Notes: generated by a model from the sequence alone, not told the origin. Numbered from the stretch's first letter, positions 36,158 through 46,200 are shown. The stretch: DNA of 64,000 bases from Stigmatella ashevillena (GCF_028368975.1 NZ_JAQNDM010000002.1:4272425-4336424), one strand, 5' to 3'. Made by a program: numbers and translations.

Positions 36158-37021
36158 TCACCGCGCTTGAACCTCGGGATGCACCAGACCGAACAGCTCC
36201 TCCAGCCCTTTCCCCAATGAAGGACCCGGTTGTAGGAGCGCCAACGAAGGCACCTCCACCCAGCGCGCCGAGGACACCCCGGGCAACGCCCGGAGCTTGT
36301 CCTTGCCCACATCCACGTCGGCCGCGTCCACCACCACCTCGGGCCGGGCGCGCACCACGCGCTCCACGGAGTAGACGGGATAGGCGGAGCCCGCGTCGGC
36401 CGCGACATTGAGCGCGCCCACATCGCGCAGCAGCTCGTTCGCGAAGGAGCCGGGCCCGGCGACGACGAGCGGCTCGAAGCCGTAGACGAGCAGCACCCGG
36501 GGGGTGGGCAACGACTTCGCCGCCTCGCGGATGCGGGCCCGCGTGGCCTCGAACCGGGACACGAGCGCTTCGGCCTCCTTTGCCTGGCCCAGCGCCTGGC
36601 CCACCGCGCGCAGCGCCGAGAGCGTGTCCGCCACGGAGTGCAGCGGCAACAGGAGCACGGGCACGCCCAGCTCCGCCATCCGCTCCACGGGACGCTGGTT
36701 GCCCGGCCCTGGCTGCACCAGGACGAGGTCCGGCTTGAGGGCGATGACGGCCTCCACGGACGGGTCCACGAAGCCGCCCACGCGGGGCAGCGCCGCCACG
36801 GCCTTGTCCTCATCGAAGCGGGAGACGCCCACGAGCGTGCTCCCCGCCCCCAGGGCCAGCACCATCTCCGTCAGCGAAGGCGCGAGCGTCACCACCCGCC
36901 GCGCCTTGGCTTCCCGTTTCGGCCCCAGGAAGCGGGGCCCGGAAGGCGTTTCGGCCGCTTTCCCCACGCTGGAGAAGCCCAGCACGGCGAGCAGGAGCAG
37001 CGGGAGCCAGGGGTTCCTCAT
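36158..37021 (-). CDS. btuF: BtuF-like periplasmic cobalamin-binding protein
   Basis: 287 residues. ATG 37021 has AGGAG seven bases upstream and a signal peptide (MRNPWLPLLLLAVLG to SVGKA). The mature protein is a class III helical-backbone binding protein: RVVTLAPSLTEMVLALGAG, GVSRFDED, GGFVDPSVEAVIALKPDLVL and the long central helix region (SALRAVGQALGQ). This matches BtuF/FhuD proteins that deliver B12 or siderophores to a BtuC-type permease. It follows the propeller lipoprotein by ten bases under the same cobalamin riboswitch, supporting B12. Confidence 0.9.
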   Translation of the reverse strand: MRNPWLPLLLLAVLGFSSVGKAAETPSGPRFLGPKREAKARRVVTLAPSLTEMVLALGAGSTLVGVSRFDEDKAVAALPRVGGFVDPSVEAVIALKPDLVLVQPGPGNQRPVERMAELGVPVLLLPLHSVADTLSALRAVGQALGQAKEAEALVSRFEATRARIREAAKSLPTPRVLLVYGFEPLVVAGPGSFANELLRDVGALNVAADAGSAYPVYSVERVVRARPEVVVDAADVDVGKDKLRALPGVSSARWVEVPSLALLQPGPSLGKGLEELFGLVHPEVQAR

Positions 37022-37031
37022 GGGACATCTC

Positions 37032-38627
37032 CTACGGCAGGGCGACGACATCTCCCACCAGGGAGAAGCCATTGCTCGGACAGGCAAGAAGGGAGGATTG
37101 GGAGCGAGGGCCGCGCCGCTCGATGAGCTGGTTCCCCACGGCTTCGATGACGAAGATGCGGCCCGCGTTGTTGTCCCCCAGGTAGGCGCGGTTGCCCACC
37201 ACGGCGAAGCGGCCGGCCGAGGACAACGGACAGTCCGTGGCTCCCGGCGGACACGCGAGCGGATAGGTCGAGGACACCGCATCCTGCGCATCGAGCAGCA
37301 CCAGCCCCGTCTTGTCCACGGCCGTGAGGTTGAAGTGGATGTCGTAGAGGGCCTCGCCCCCACAACTCACCAACAGCCGCTCGCCCAGGGGCGCCAGCCA
37401 CCCCGCGTTCAGGCACCCCTCCCCCAGTGACACGGGGGACACCTCGCGTGTCTGGGGATTCACCTTGGCCAGGGAGCCGGGCCCTCCGGGGCGATACGTG
37501 GCCGGGTCCAGGTTGTTGAGCGCGATGTAGAGGCTGCCCCGGTGGACCACGATGCCCGTGGGCGTGGAGGCCGCGGTGCCGCCGGGGAAGGACGCCGCGG
37601 GAAGCACCACGGGGCTTGGATCCAGCACGGGCGCGAGCGGGTTCGCCACGCTCACCCGCGCCACCTTGCCGCCCGCCGAGACATCCCCGCCCAAGTTGCC
37701 ATACAGCGTCACCCAGAGGTCCGTGCCGAGCTTCGCCATCGCATAGGGGTTGGTGTTGGCCCCGAAGTCCACGCTGGCCACGGGTGCCAGCCCCAGACCA
37801 TTGGGAAAGCGCGTTCCCTCCCGGGGCTGCTCGGTGGGCTCCGCCCGGCGCCGCAGCACCAGCAACGTGTTGCTCGTGGAATTGAGAATGTAGACATAGG
37901 GCTCGTCGACGAGCACTTGATTGGGTGCATTGCCCGTCTCGGGGGCCTCGGCCAGCGTGCCGTAGTCCGACAGCCGGGCCTCCCGCACCCGCTTCGCGGC
38001 GTCGAGCACCAGCAGCACATCCTGCATGCGCGTCACGGTCTGGGGGCGCTCTCCGATGGCGACATTGGGCCCCTTGAGGTCCGTGCCCGCCTGGAGGCCC
38101 ACCACCTGGCCACTGTTGAAGCAGGCGGCGACGACATCATAGGTGCACACGCCCGCGCGGCAGCTCTTCACGCCCCCGCAGGAGGTGTCGCATCCGCCGC
38201 AGTGATAGGGATCCGTCTGGAGATCGACACACCCGTCCCCGCAGCGCGTGGAGGTGTCCCGGGTGCAGGCCGCCTGACAAAGGCCTGCCTCACACACCTG
38301 GCCCGCGGCACAGGCCACCCCGCAGCCCCCACAGTGTTCCGCGTCCGAGGCGGTGAGGACACATTGCCCGCCACACGCGAGGGCCCCAGGTCCACACTGG
38401 CAGGCCGATTCCGCGCACACGCCTGCCCTTCCACACGTGACGCCACAGGCGCCGCAGTGGTTGGCCTCGCTGGTGAGGTCCACGCACTCCGAGCCGCACA
38501 GCGAGAGCCCCTCGCCGCACTCCGCTCCCTGATCCGGGCAGCCCGCCAGCACCAGCGCGAGCGCCGCCACTCCCAGCAGGGGCCACGGTCCCGTCCTTCT
38601 TCGCTCCATTCCTTCAGGGCTGTTCAT
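37032..38627 (-). CDS. Stig1-like Cys-repeat and beta-propeller lipoprotein of the B12 locus (candidate BtuG analogue)
   Basis: 531 residues. Lipoprotein signal ending ALVLAGC. Residues about 32-165 hold four Stig1-like Cys repeats (pattern C..CVDL...HCGxCGxxC). The rest (about 175-530) has repeating beta segments: VLLVLDAAKRV, PYVYILNSTSNTLLVLR, TDLWVTLYGN, GSLYIALNN and NRAYLGDNNAGRIFVIE, typical of a beta-propeller. ATG 38627 overlaps the stop of the btuB-like gene (ATGA), so the two are made together; an inner ATG at 38609 is also possible. In Bacteroidetes the propeller lipoprotein BtuG captures B12 on top of BtuB; position and architecture suggest an analogous surface role here. Confidence 0.82.
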   Translation of the reverse strand: MNSPEGMERRRTGPWPLLGVAALALVLAGCPDQGAECGEGLSLCGSECVDLTSEANHCGACGVTCGRAGVCAESACQCGPGALACGGQCVLTASDAEHCGGCGVACAAGQVCEAGLCQAACTRDTSTRCGDGCVDLQTDPYHCGGCDTSCGGVKSCRAGVCTYDVVAACFNSGQVVGLQAGTDLKGPNVAIGERPQTVTRMQDVLLVLDAAKRVREARLSDYGTLAEAPETGNAPNQVLVDEPYVYILNSTSNTLLVLRRRAEPTEQPREGTRFPNGLGLAPVASVDFGANTNPYAMAKLGTDLWVTLYGNLGGDVSAGGKVARVSVANPLAPVLDPSPVVLPAASFPGGTAASTPTGIVVHRGSLYIALNNLDPATYRPGGPGSLAKVNPQTREVSPVSLGEGCLNAGWLAPLGERLLVSCGGEALYDIHFNLTAVDKTGLVLLDAQDAVSSTYPLACPPGATDCPLSSAGRFAVVGNRAYLGDNNAGRIFVIEAVGNQLIERRGPRSQSSLLACPSNGFSLVGDVVALP

Positions 38628-40639
38628 CGTGTGTTCGTCCTTGCCCCCTTCGAGGAGGCGCGCGAGGGACCGCCAAAAGATGCCGCCACCGTCACGGCAG
38701 CGAAGCGCCCGGGCAGAGGATAGCCGTCGAGATCCTCGGCCTGGGCATCGAGGAGGTTCTTGAGCTCCAGCGAAACGGTCAGCTCGGGGAAACGGCCGAA
38801 GGTGCTGGAGAGGCCCGCGTGGAGGAAGGTCCGCCCTGGCAGCACTGCCTCCTCCGTGCGGTTGATGAACTGCGAGGCCTGCGTGGCCACCTCCACGCGC
38901 CCGGTGAGCCACCGCGGGCCTCCCGAGGCCCGGGCGCTCAACTTGTGGCGCGGCCGGTAGGGCAACTCCTTGAGGTAATAGCGCGGATCATCCCGGAGAT
39001 TGCGCGACACGAGCAGGGTGTAGCTGAACGCCCCGGCCACCCACGGGAAGGGGCGCCATTCGCCCTCCGCCTCCAGCCCCACCGCGCGCGCGGAGGCGAA
39101 GTTGTATGGCTTCGCGGAGAAGGGGGGATAGAGCTCGTAGGCGATGAGATCCTCATAGAGGCTGTAGAAGCCTCCCACCGAGGCCAGCGACCGCTCCGTG
39201 CGGTGGACCACCGCCGCGTCCGTGGACAGCACCCGCTCGGGCCGCAGGGACGGGTTGGGCAACAGCAACCCCTGGCGCACGTAGAGTTCCTGGAAAGAGG
39301 GGGCTCGATGGGCCTGGCCCACGTTGGCGCGCAGCTCGAAGCCCTCGGGCAACCTCACGGTGGCGCCCACTTTCGGGGACAGCAGCGTGTACGGCCCCGC
39401 GCGCTCCACCCGCATCGAGGGTGCGAGGCTCAGGCGCTCTCCCGCCAGGGAAATCTCATCCATCACCATGGCGCTGGCACGCCACCAGCCCGGCCGGGAA
39501 TCTCCCTCCGGGGCGCCTTCCGCCCGAGTGACGTCCTCGGCGGACACGGACAGCAACGCCGAGACGCCATGCCGCTCGCCCAGCAGCGTGCGTGCCTCCA
39601 CTTCTCCGCCACCCAGCCGCAGCACCTGACGGCCCTGCGTCACCAGGGGCCCTCCGGACAGTTCGATGCGGTCGCCTCGAAACCAGGTCCGCACCGAGCC
39701 CCGCACCGGGCCTCGCTCCCCCGACAACCGCAGGCTGGCCGCCACCCGGCCCCCGCCTTGTCTCGCGTCCGGCAACGGGTTCTGCGCGGTGCCGGCCAGT
39801 CCCCGGTCATCGGCGGACAGCTCCGCCATGGCATCCAGCTCCCAGGCCTCCCCCAGCCCGTGCCGCACCCGGAGCAGTCCGCCCGCGCCCTTCGCGTCGT
39901 TGTTGGCGCGACGCCGCTCGACGAGCGCATCTCCCGGCAGCGCGGGGCTCGCATCGAAGCGGAAGGGAAAGTCTCCCGTGGAGCGGCCCCCATGGAGCAG
40001 CAGCAAGGCCTCGCCCTCCAGCACCGGTCCGGTCGCCGACACCCACCCGCGCACGGTGTTCCAGCTTCCATAGGTAGCCTCCCCCGCCACCTGCGCCTCG
40101 GCGCCCGGCCTCCGGGTGACGACGTTCACCACGCCGCCCAAACCCCCCGAGCCATAGCGGGCGCCCGCCCCGCCGCGCAGCACCTCGAAGCGCTCCACCA
40201 CCGCCAGCGGCACGCGGGACAGGTCCGCGATGCCTCCCGCACCATTTAAAGGAATGCCATCCAGCAGCACGAGCGTCCCATTGGAGGAGGCGCCGCGCAC
40301 CACCAGGCTCTTGCTCTGGCCGTAGCCGCCGCTGTCCTGCACCGCCACGCCCGGCGCGGTGGAGAGCACCTCGGCGGTGTCCCGGGCCGCCCCGCCAAAG
40401 TCAGCGGTCTGGATGACGGTGAGCGCCCCGCTCGGGTCTCTCTGCTGGGCCGAGTCCGACGGCTCCGTCTCAGGAGAAGCCTGGACCTCCACGGTGGGCA
40501 CGGAGAAGACCGGCACCCCGGGCGCGTCCGCGGACGCCTCCGCGGAGCCGGGAGGCCCGGCCGCTTCCTGGGCCCTCACGGACCCGCTGATGCTGAACGC
40601 CAGGCACACTCCCAGCCCGGCGCGCGCTGGCCACCCCAT
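38624..40639 (-). CDS. btuB: TonB-dependent outer-membrane receptor, predicted cobalamin (BtuB-like)
   Basis: 671 residues. Signal peptide to about residue 23 (SVRAQ). A TonB-box-like segment (PTVEVQAS) lies near residue 50, followed by the plug domain (VLSTAPGVAVQDSGGYG, LVVRGASSNGTLVLLDGIPLN, VERFEVLRGGAGARYGSGGLGGVVNVVT) and a barrel of alternating strands. The beta-signal-like end (FAAVTVAASF) is followed by a basic tail of about 16 residues, slightly longer than usual. ATG 40639. A cobalamin riboswitch immediately upstream identifies the likely substrate as vitamin B12 or another corrinoid. Confidence 0.92.
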   Translation of the reverse strand: MGWPARAGLGVCLAFSISGSVRAQEAAGPPGSAEASADAPGVPVFSVPTVEVQASPETEPSDSAQQRDPSGALTVIQTADFGGAARDTAEVLSTAPGVAVQDSGGYGQSKSLVVRGASSNGTLVLLDGIPLNGAGGIADLSRVPLAVVERFEVLRGGAGARYGSGGLGGVVNVVTRRPGAEAQVAGEATYGSWNTVRGWVSATGPVLEGEALLLLHGGRSTGDFPFRFDASPALPGDALVERRRANNDAKGAGGLLRVRHGLGEAWELDAMAELSADDRGLAGTAQNPLPDARQGGGRVAASLRLSGERGPVRGSVRTWFRGDRIELSGGPLVTQGRQVLRLGGGEVEARTLLGERHGVSALLSVSAEDVTRAEGAPEGDSRPGWWRASAMVMDEISLAGERLSLAPSMRVERAGPYTLLSPKVGATVRLPEGFELRANVGQAHRAPSFQELYVRQGLLLPNPSLRPERVLSTDAAVVHRTERSLASVGGFYSLYEDLIAYELYPPFSAKPYNFASARAVGLEAEGEWRPFPWVAGAFSYTLLVSRNLRDDPRYYLKELPYRPRHKLSARASGGPRWLTGRVEVATQASQFINRTEEAVLPGRTFLHAGLSSTFGRFPELTVSLELKNLLDAQAEDLDGYPLPGRFAAVTVAASFGGPSRASSKGARTNTR

Positions 40640-40710
40640 GCTCCGCCTTCCACTCTCTCTCTCGAAGAGAGAAGGCCCACCGGAGCCCTGATGGGGGCGC
40701 CCGGACCCCT

Positions 40711-40815
40711 GGGCAGGTCTCCTGGCTCATGGGCGTGGCTGCCCACTCACAGTGGCGGGACCGCGCCGGTCTTCCACCGGCTTCCCTCTTGCGCGCCCGA
40801 TGTGGGCACCCAAGG
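40711..40815 (-). promoter_or_regulatory. Cobalamin (AdoCbl) riboswitch
   Basis: Reading leftward, the conserved elements appear in order: GGTGCCC, AAGAGGGAAGCCGGTG, GGCGCGGTCCCGCCACTGTG (the B12 box) and CAGGAGACCTGCC. This is the canonical cobalamin riboswitch core. It ends about 70 bases before the btuB-like ATG at 40639, so bound cobalamin should reduce expression of the receptor and probably of the downstream uptake genes. Confidence 0.95.
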
Positions 40816-40834
40816 GCGCGGCCTTTGTAGGGGC

Positions 40835-41341
40835 TCACCCCACGTGCGTCAAGCGCAGCGGCGGGGGCGACAGGCGTGTGCGGACGTACTGCTCGAAGGC
40901 GGAGGCTTGGAGAAAGCTCATTTCCACCCCTCCGAAGCGCAGCAAGGAGCAGTCGAACAAGGGCATGGGCCGGCCCGGAACGATGAGCACGCCGCCCACG
41001 AAGGTGCCGTTGTGACTCCCGGCATCCACCACATGCCACATGCCCGTGTGCGGCTCCCGGCGGAAGAAGGCATGGGTGCGCGAGACGGTGGCCTCCTCGA
41101 GCACCACGTCACTGTCGAGGCTGCGGCCGAGCTTCAGCTCTTCCTGCTGGGGAAGGCGCTTGCGCAGCTCAAGCACATGCCACTCCAGCGGCCCCTGCCG
41201 GGAAGATGCCCGGGCCGGGGTAACTGGAAAGGGGCTCACCTGGGAGTCCCGCGGCTGGACGGGGGACTCCCACACCAGCACGGGCCACGAGACGGACCGC
41301 AACACCACCTCTCGATCGGCAAGCAGTTGCGAGGCCAACAT
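40835..41341 (-). CDS. FHA-domain protein
   Basis: 168 residues or a little more. The C-terminal FHA domain (about 68-145) has all core motifs: LGRSLDSDVVL, SRTHAFF, and DAGSHNGTFV, so it should bind phosphothreonine peptides. The N-terminal 60 residues (VVLRSVSWPVLVWE) have no known domain. ATG 41341 lacks a clear ribosome-binding site; TTG 41356 with GAAGGG upstream is an alternative. It lies upstream of, and reads toward, the B12 riboswitch. It could serve Ser/Thr kinase signalling. Confidence 0.82.
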   Translation of the reverse strand: MLASQLLADREVVLRSVSWPVLVWESPVQPRDSQVSPFPVTPARASSRQGPLEWHVLELRKRLPQQEELKLGRSLDSDVVLEEATVSRTHAFFRREPHTGMWHVVDAGSHNGTFVGGVLIVPGRPMPLFDCSLLRFGGVEMSFLQASAFEQYVRTRLSPPPLRLTHVG

Positions 41342-41667
41342 GGAGAATCGGAGTGCCAAGACACACCCTTCGGCGAAATCGAGGGCGGAAGCTGTACACG
41401 TACCCTGGGTGCGTCCAGCCCCCCTTCGCCTGAAAGGGCCCGGGCGCGCTCTGGCTGGAGACACAGGTGCGAGAAGGTACGTTCTGACAGGCCCCCGTCC
41501 CGTTTCGTGGACGCAGGCCTCGCAACGGGACGGTGCTGCTCCGCGCGCCCCGAGAGAGCCCCGCTTGGCATGAAGGCTGCTCAAGACACCCATGGCCTCA
41601 GGCGGCCGAAGCCGGTGAGGCGGCCGTGCCATGGGTGGCACGGGGGGCGTGAAGGAGTGGGCGGACG
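41342..41667. other. Divergent promoter region
   Basis: About 325 bases between the FHA gene (leftward) and the small gene at 41668 (rightward). It should contain promoters for both. I see no further gene and no convincing sigma-70 or sigma-54 consensus; a GGGTGGCACGGGGGGCG stretch near 41631 is G-rich but not a clear site. Confidence 0.4.
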
Positions 41668-41919
41668 ATGCTGACAGCAGGGAAGCGATTGGCGGTGTTC
41701 TCCATCCGTGAAGGCAAGGGCGGGAGCATCTGGGTGCGCGCGGGAAGCGCCTTCGTGAACAAGGATGGCTCGCTGAACGTGCTGTTGGACGTCCTTCCCT
41801 TGGACGGGAAGCTGCACGTGCGCGAGGCCGCGGAGCGGCGCGACGGGGCGCAGCCGCCGGGGGGACGCTATGTGGCCGGGGCGGGGCTCGAACCCGAGTT
41901 GGTGGAGAGCCACTCATGA
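41668..41919 (+). CDS. Small hypothetical protein coupled to the ComEA-like gene
   Basis: 83 residues, soluble. ATG 41668 is preceded by GGAG about ten bases upstream. The first 55 residues form a compact strand-rich unit (LAVFSIREGKGGSIWVRAG, LNVLLDVLPLDGKLHV) seen in many small myxobacterial proteins of unknown role. Its stop overlaps the next start (ATGA), so the two genes are translated together. Confidence 0.7.
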   Translation: MLTAGKRLAVFSIREGKGGSIWVRAGSAFVNKDGSLNVLLDVLPLDGKLHVREAAERRDGAQPPGGRYVAGAGLEPELVESHS

Positions 41920-42275
41920 GGGGGCCCTCACGGCGGCTGGCGTGGACAATGGTGCTCGCACTGGGACTGCTCGGCTCCGGAACCGCGGCGGCCCGCGAGA
42001 AGACGCGCACGCAGTACACGGGCGTGGTGAACCTCAACGAGGCGACAGAGGAGGAACTGGACCGGCTGCCCGGGGTGGGAAGCAAGGCCGCGCAGCGCAT
42101 CCTCGCGCAGCGGGCCAAACGCCGCTTCCAACGCCCTGAGGAACTGGTGAAGGTGAAGGGCTTTGGAAAGAAGAAGTTCCAGAAGCTCAAGCCGTTCCTG
42201 ACGGTCACAGGCCCCTCCACGCTCACCCGAGCGACGGCCCGCGCCGAGGCCTCCCCCCAGAAGCCAGCGAAGTAA
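41916..42275 (+). CDS. ComEA-like exported helix-hairpin-helix protein
   Basis: 119 residues. Signal peptide of about 26 residues (LALGLLGSGTAAA), then a double helix-hairpin-helix unit (VNLNEATEEELDRLPGVGS and LVKVKGFGKKKFQKLKPFL), the ComEA signature for non-specific double-stranded DNA binding outside the cytoplasmic membrane, as in DNA uptake. A Thr/Ala/Lys-rich tail follows. No other competence gene lies nearby, so a role in DNA uptake is inferred from the domain alone. Confidence 0.85.
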   Translation: MRGPSRRLAWTMVLALGLLGSGTAAAREKTRTQYTGVVNLNEATEEELDRLPGVGSKAAQRILAQRAKRRFQRPEELVKVKGFGKKKFQKLKPFLTVTGPSTLTRATARAEASPQKPAK

Positions 42276-42291
42276 GCCCCCTCTTTTTCCT

Positions 42292-42330
42292 CCTCAAGCC
42301 TCATAACGCATTGCGTCATGAGACTTGAGG
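42292..42330. promoter_or_regulatory. Near-perfect 39-bp palindrome between comEA-like and MarR genes
   Basis: Centred on 42311, arms CCTCAAG/CTTGAGG, CTCAT/ATGAG and ACGCA/TGCGT pair with only two mismatched positions (42299/42323 and 42305/42317). It begins 17 bases after the ComEA-like stop and lies about 145 bases before the MarR start. It may be an operator bound by the MarR protein or, less likely given the lack of a following T-run, a terminator. Confidence 0.6.
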
Positions 42331-42474
42331 GGGAAGCATGGCACCCTCCAAGAGCCTTCCCAACCAGCTGGGTGACAGGCCACCAAGCTTGTACCAGCCG
42401 GACAGGTAGTGGATCTTCGATCCATGGACGGGCGCCTGAGCTACATGTCTGCAACGGGCGACACGGAGGCTTAG

Positions 42475-43050
42475 TTGAAGGAAACTGAGGGCATGAAGGA
42501 GCTGAACGAGAGCAGCGAGCCGGAACCGGCCTCACGGGCCAAGATCCAGGGGCCCCCACTGGGGGAGGTGCTCGAATTCATGCGCCTGTTGTGGGCCGTG
42601 GATCACGGTCTGCAGTCGACCTCCAAGCGGATGGAATCCAACCTGGGCGTCACCGGCCCGCAGCGGCTGGTGCTCCGGTTGGTGGGGCGCTTCCCGGGCA
42701 TCACCGCTGGCGCGCTGGCGCAGATTCTCCACGTGCACCCCAGCACCCTCACCGGCGTGCTCAAGCGCTTGGAGAAGCGCGGCTTGCTGGAGCGCAAGTC
42801 CGACCCGCTCGACGGGCGCAAGGCGCTCTTCGCCCTCACCGAGACGGGCCGGACGCTGGATGTGCCCGCCACGGGAACGGTGGAGGCGGCCGTGCAGCGG
42901 GTCCTGTCACGCATGTCGCGCGCGCGCATCCTCCATACCCAGGATGTCCTGACCGCGCTCGCCGAGGAACTCGGCGGCATCTCCGCGGAGGGCGGGACCG
43001 AGAACCCCGCTTCGGACCCTTCGGCGCCCGATGAAACGGCTGCCGACTGA
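42475..43050 (+). CDS. MarR-family transcriptional regulator
   Basis: 191 residues. The winged helix-turn-helix (about 60-125; PGITAGALAQILHVHPSTLTGVLKRLEKRGLLER, DGRKALFALTETG) is characteristic of MarR. N- and C-terminal tails are acidic and likely flexible. TTG 42475 has GGAGG five bases upstream; ATG 42493 has GAGG too close, so TTG is kept. No effector gene is adjacent; the upstream palindrome is a possible autoregulatory site. Confidence 0.88.
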   Translation: MKETEGMKELNESSEPEPASRAKIQGPPLGEVLEFMRLLWAVDHGLQSTSKRMESNLGVTGPQRLVLRLVGRFPGITAGALAQILHVHPSTLTGVLKRLEKRGLLERKSDPLDGRKALFALTETGRTLDVPATGTVEAAVQRVLSRMSRARILHTQDVLTALAEELGGISAEGGTENPASDPSAPDETAAD

Positions 43051-43204
43051 ACAGCCTGCTGGGCAGGCGGTCCCTACCGGACAGAAAACGCGCGCCCGGC
43101 AGTGGGGATCGCCGCAGGGGGCCACCCGCCCGGGGGCGCTTGAGAGAGACTTGGGAAATAGGCGGCCTCCCCACGGGTTGCCTCGCCACTGAGCGGACGA
43201 GACA

Positions 43205-46200
43205 TTGAACCTGGAAACCCCGCAGAGCCCAGGCCCGGACCTTCCCCCTTCTCCCCCTTTCCCACCCCCGCAGCCTCCCGCTTCGCAGCGGAGGACGTGG
43301 CGCGGACGTGAGGTGGTGGCCCTGCTGGCCGCGGTCCGCGGCCACCAGCGCCGCCAGCTCTGGCTCGAAGGCGCCCTGCTGGGAGCGGGGGCCCTCCTCG
43401 TGCTCGCAATGGTGGGAGGTTTCCTGGGCGGAGGGGTGCCCCTCCTCGGCCGGTGGGTGCTGTTCCTGGCCCCCGCCGTGGCCGTGGGCATTGCGTGTGC
43501 CTGGAGCCTCCTCTTCGCCCGGAAGCTGGTGGGGGATGACCTCCGGACCGCCCGGCTGGTCGGCCTCCGGCTCCCAGAGCTGTCCCTGGACGTCCTCGCC
43601 GCCGTGGAGCTGCGCCGCGAAGACGGTGAGCTCCAGCACTCCGAGGTGCTCGCGAACGCCTTCCTCTTGCAGATGGACATGAGGGCGCGCCGGGTGAACC
43701 CGGCCAGCGTCGTGGACGGCACCCGGGTGAAGCGCATGGCGCAGGGGCTGGGCGCCCTGGCCTTGGCGACGGTGCTGCTGCTCCTTCTGGCGGGAGGACG
43801 CTGGCGCGCGGGCGTGACGAAGGCCTGGGAGGCGGGCCGGGAGACGGCGGCCTCCGCCCAGTTGGAGCCCATCACGGGGGACATCGAGCTGACATACCGC
43901 TATCCCTCCTATACCGGGCTGGCGCCGCGCACCGTGGCCGGGACCAACGGCGATGTGAGCGCGCCCTCCGGCACCGAGGTGCTGCTCAAGACGCGCTCGG
44001 ACCGGGAGGTGGAGCGCGCGGAGCTGAGCATCAACGGGGAGACCTTGCCCCTGAAGGTGGCGGACAGCCGGGAGCTGACGGGCTCCTTCGTGGCGAAGAA
44101 GAGCGGCACCTACCACTTCATCTTCTATGGCTCGCGCGCCAAGCCCCTGGCCGTGGGGCCGGACATCCCCCTCACCGTCGAGGCGGACGCGGCCCCCCAG
44201 GTGACGCTGCTCACCCCCGCCTCGGAGTTGGAGGTGGATCCAGACCAGGACGTGGCCCTCAAGTACGAAGCCTCGGATGACTACGGCCTGGGCGAGCTGT
44301 CGCTCGTCTACCGCACGCCCGGCTCGGCGCAGGAGCAGCGCGTTCCGCTGAAGCGCGAGGATGGCCGCCGCAGCCGCGGCCTCCATACGTGGAAGCTGAA
44401 CACGATCCAGGCAAACCCAGGCGACCGCATCACCTATTACATCGAGGCGAAGGACAACGACACGGTGGAGGGCCCCAAGCGCGGGGTCAGCCGCACGCTG
44501 GCGCTGCGCATCTACAGCGCCGCCGAGCACCGCCGCGCCGCGCTGGAGAAGATCGAAGCGCTCTGGGGGCGGCTGGTGGATCACCTCGCGGAGCGGCTGG
44601 AGAGCCCGGACCGGGCCAAGGACAAGACGCTGGAGCGCATCGCCGCAGGCCAGCCGGTGGACGCCAGTGGGCAGCAGCTCGTCGGGGACATGCGGACCCT
44701 GGCCCAGGAGCTCTCGCGCGAGCGCGACGTTCCCGTGGAGCTCGTCTCGGCGCTGACCAACGTCTCGGACAGCATGGCGCGCCGACTCACCACCACCCAG
44801 GACCTGCGCCGCATCTACCTGCGCACCCAGAAGATGCGCGGTGAGGACTGGGGCACGGGCGCGCGGCTGACCGGGGCGGTGAACGAAGAAATCACCGAGA
44901 CGGAGAAGAACATCCTCTATCTGGAGTCCCTGCTGGACCGGCAGAAGCTGGAGGCCCTGCGCGAGCTGGCCGAGGAGCTGAACCGGGAGCGAAGGGATCT
45001 GGCGCAGCTCCTGGAGGAGTACAAGAAGAGCCCCAGCGACGAGGCTCGCCAGCAGGTGATGCAGCAGATCCAGCAGATGCGCGAGCGCATCCAGGAGCTG
45101 GTGCGGCGCATGGCCGAGCTGCGCAAGAGCATCCGCGACGAGCACCTCAACGCCGAGGCGCTCGAGGAGATGATGAAGGACCAGGACGTCTCGAGCGCGC
45201 TGGACGACGTGGAGCGGCTCATGCGCGAGGGCAAGGTGGACGAGGCGATGGCCAAGCTCCAGGAGCTCTCCATGCAGATGGACCAGATGATGGAGTCGCT
45301 CAACAACGCCCAGCAGGAGTTCGGCGGCGAGCAGTACCCGGAGCTGACGGAGAAGTTCGGCAAGTTCATGGAGGATCTGCAGCAGACGGTGCAGGAGCAG
45401 CAGCAGGTCTCCGAGGCCACCAAGGCCCTGCGCGACAAGGCCCGCCAGCAGAACCGGGAGCGCATCTCCGAGCGCGGCAAGGGGATGAAGGACGAGCTGA
45501 TGCGCCAGGTGGAGCAGGTGCAGAAGAGCTACGCGGAGCTCGGGCCGGAGCAACTCGACAGCCGCGCCGCGGCGCCCATGGCGGAGGCCCAGTCGCAACT
45601 GGAGAACCTGAAGAACGCGCTGAAACAGGAGGACTTCGACCTGGCCTCGGAGGCCGCCCAGCGCGCCGAGGAGATGGCCCAGCAGTTGGCCGCCCTGGGC
45701 GAGCGCCAGCGCCAGCTCGACGAGATGTTCGGCAACCCCCCCGACGCGCGCGAGCAGTCCGCACAGATGGCGCAGCGGCTCCAGCGCGATGCGAACCGCG
45801 TCCAGGAGGTGAACCAGCAGCTCCAGTCGCTCTTCCCCCAGCCGGGCTCCCAGATGAGCGCCCAGGACCGCCAGCAACTCCAGCAGCTCTCCGAGCAGCA
45901 GCAGTCCCTGGAGCAGCGCGCCCAGGGCCTGCGCCAGCAGATGGAGGAGATGGAGCAGACAGCGCCCCTCTTCGGCAAGGAGGCGGGAGAGCAGATGGAG
46001 GGCATCGGCCAGCGCATGGGCGAGGCCGCCCAGCGGATGCAGGGGCAGGACCCGGGCCGGGGCTACGGCGAGCAGCAGTCGGCGCTGGATGGGCTGCGGC
46101 GCTTCCAGAAGCAGATGCGCGAGAGCCAGCAAGGGGGCGGCAAAGGCGGCTTGCCCCTGCCCATGGGAGCGGGAGGCCGGGGCCGCGAGGGCAACGGGAA

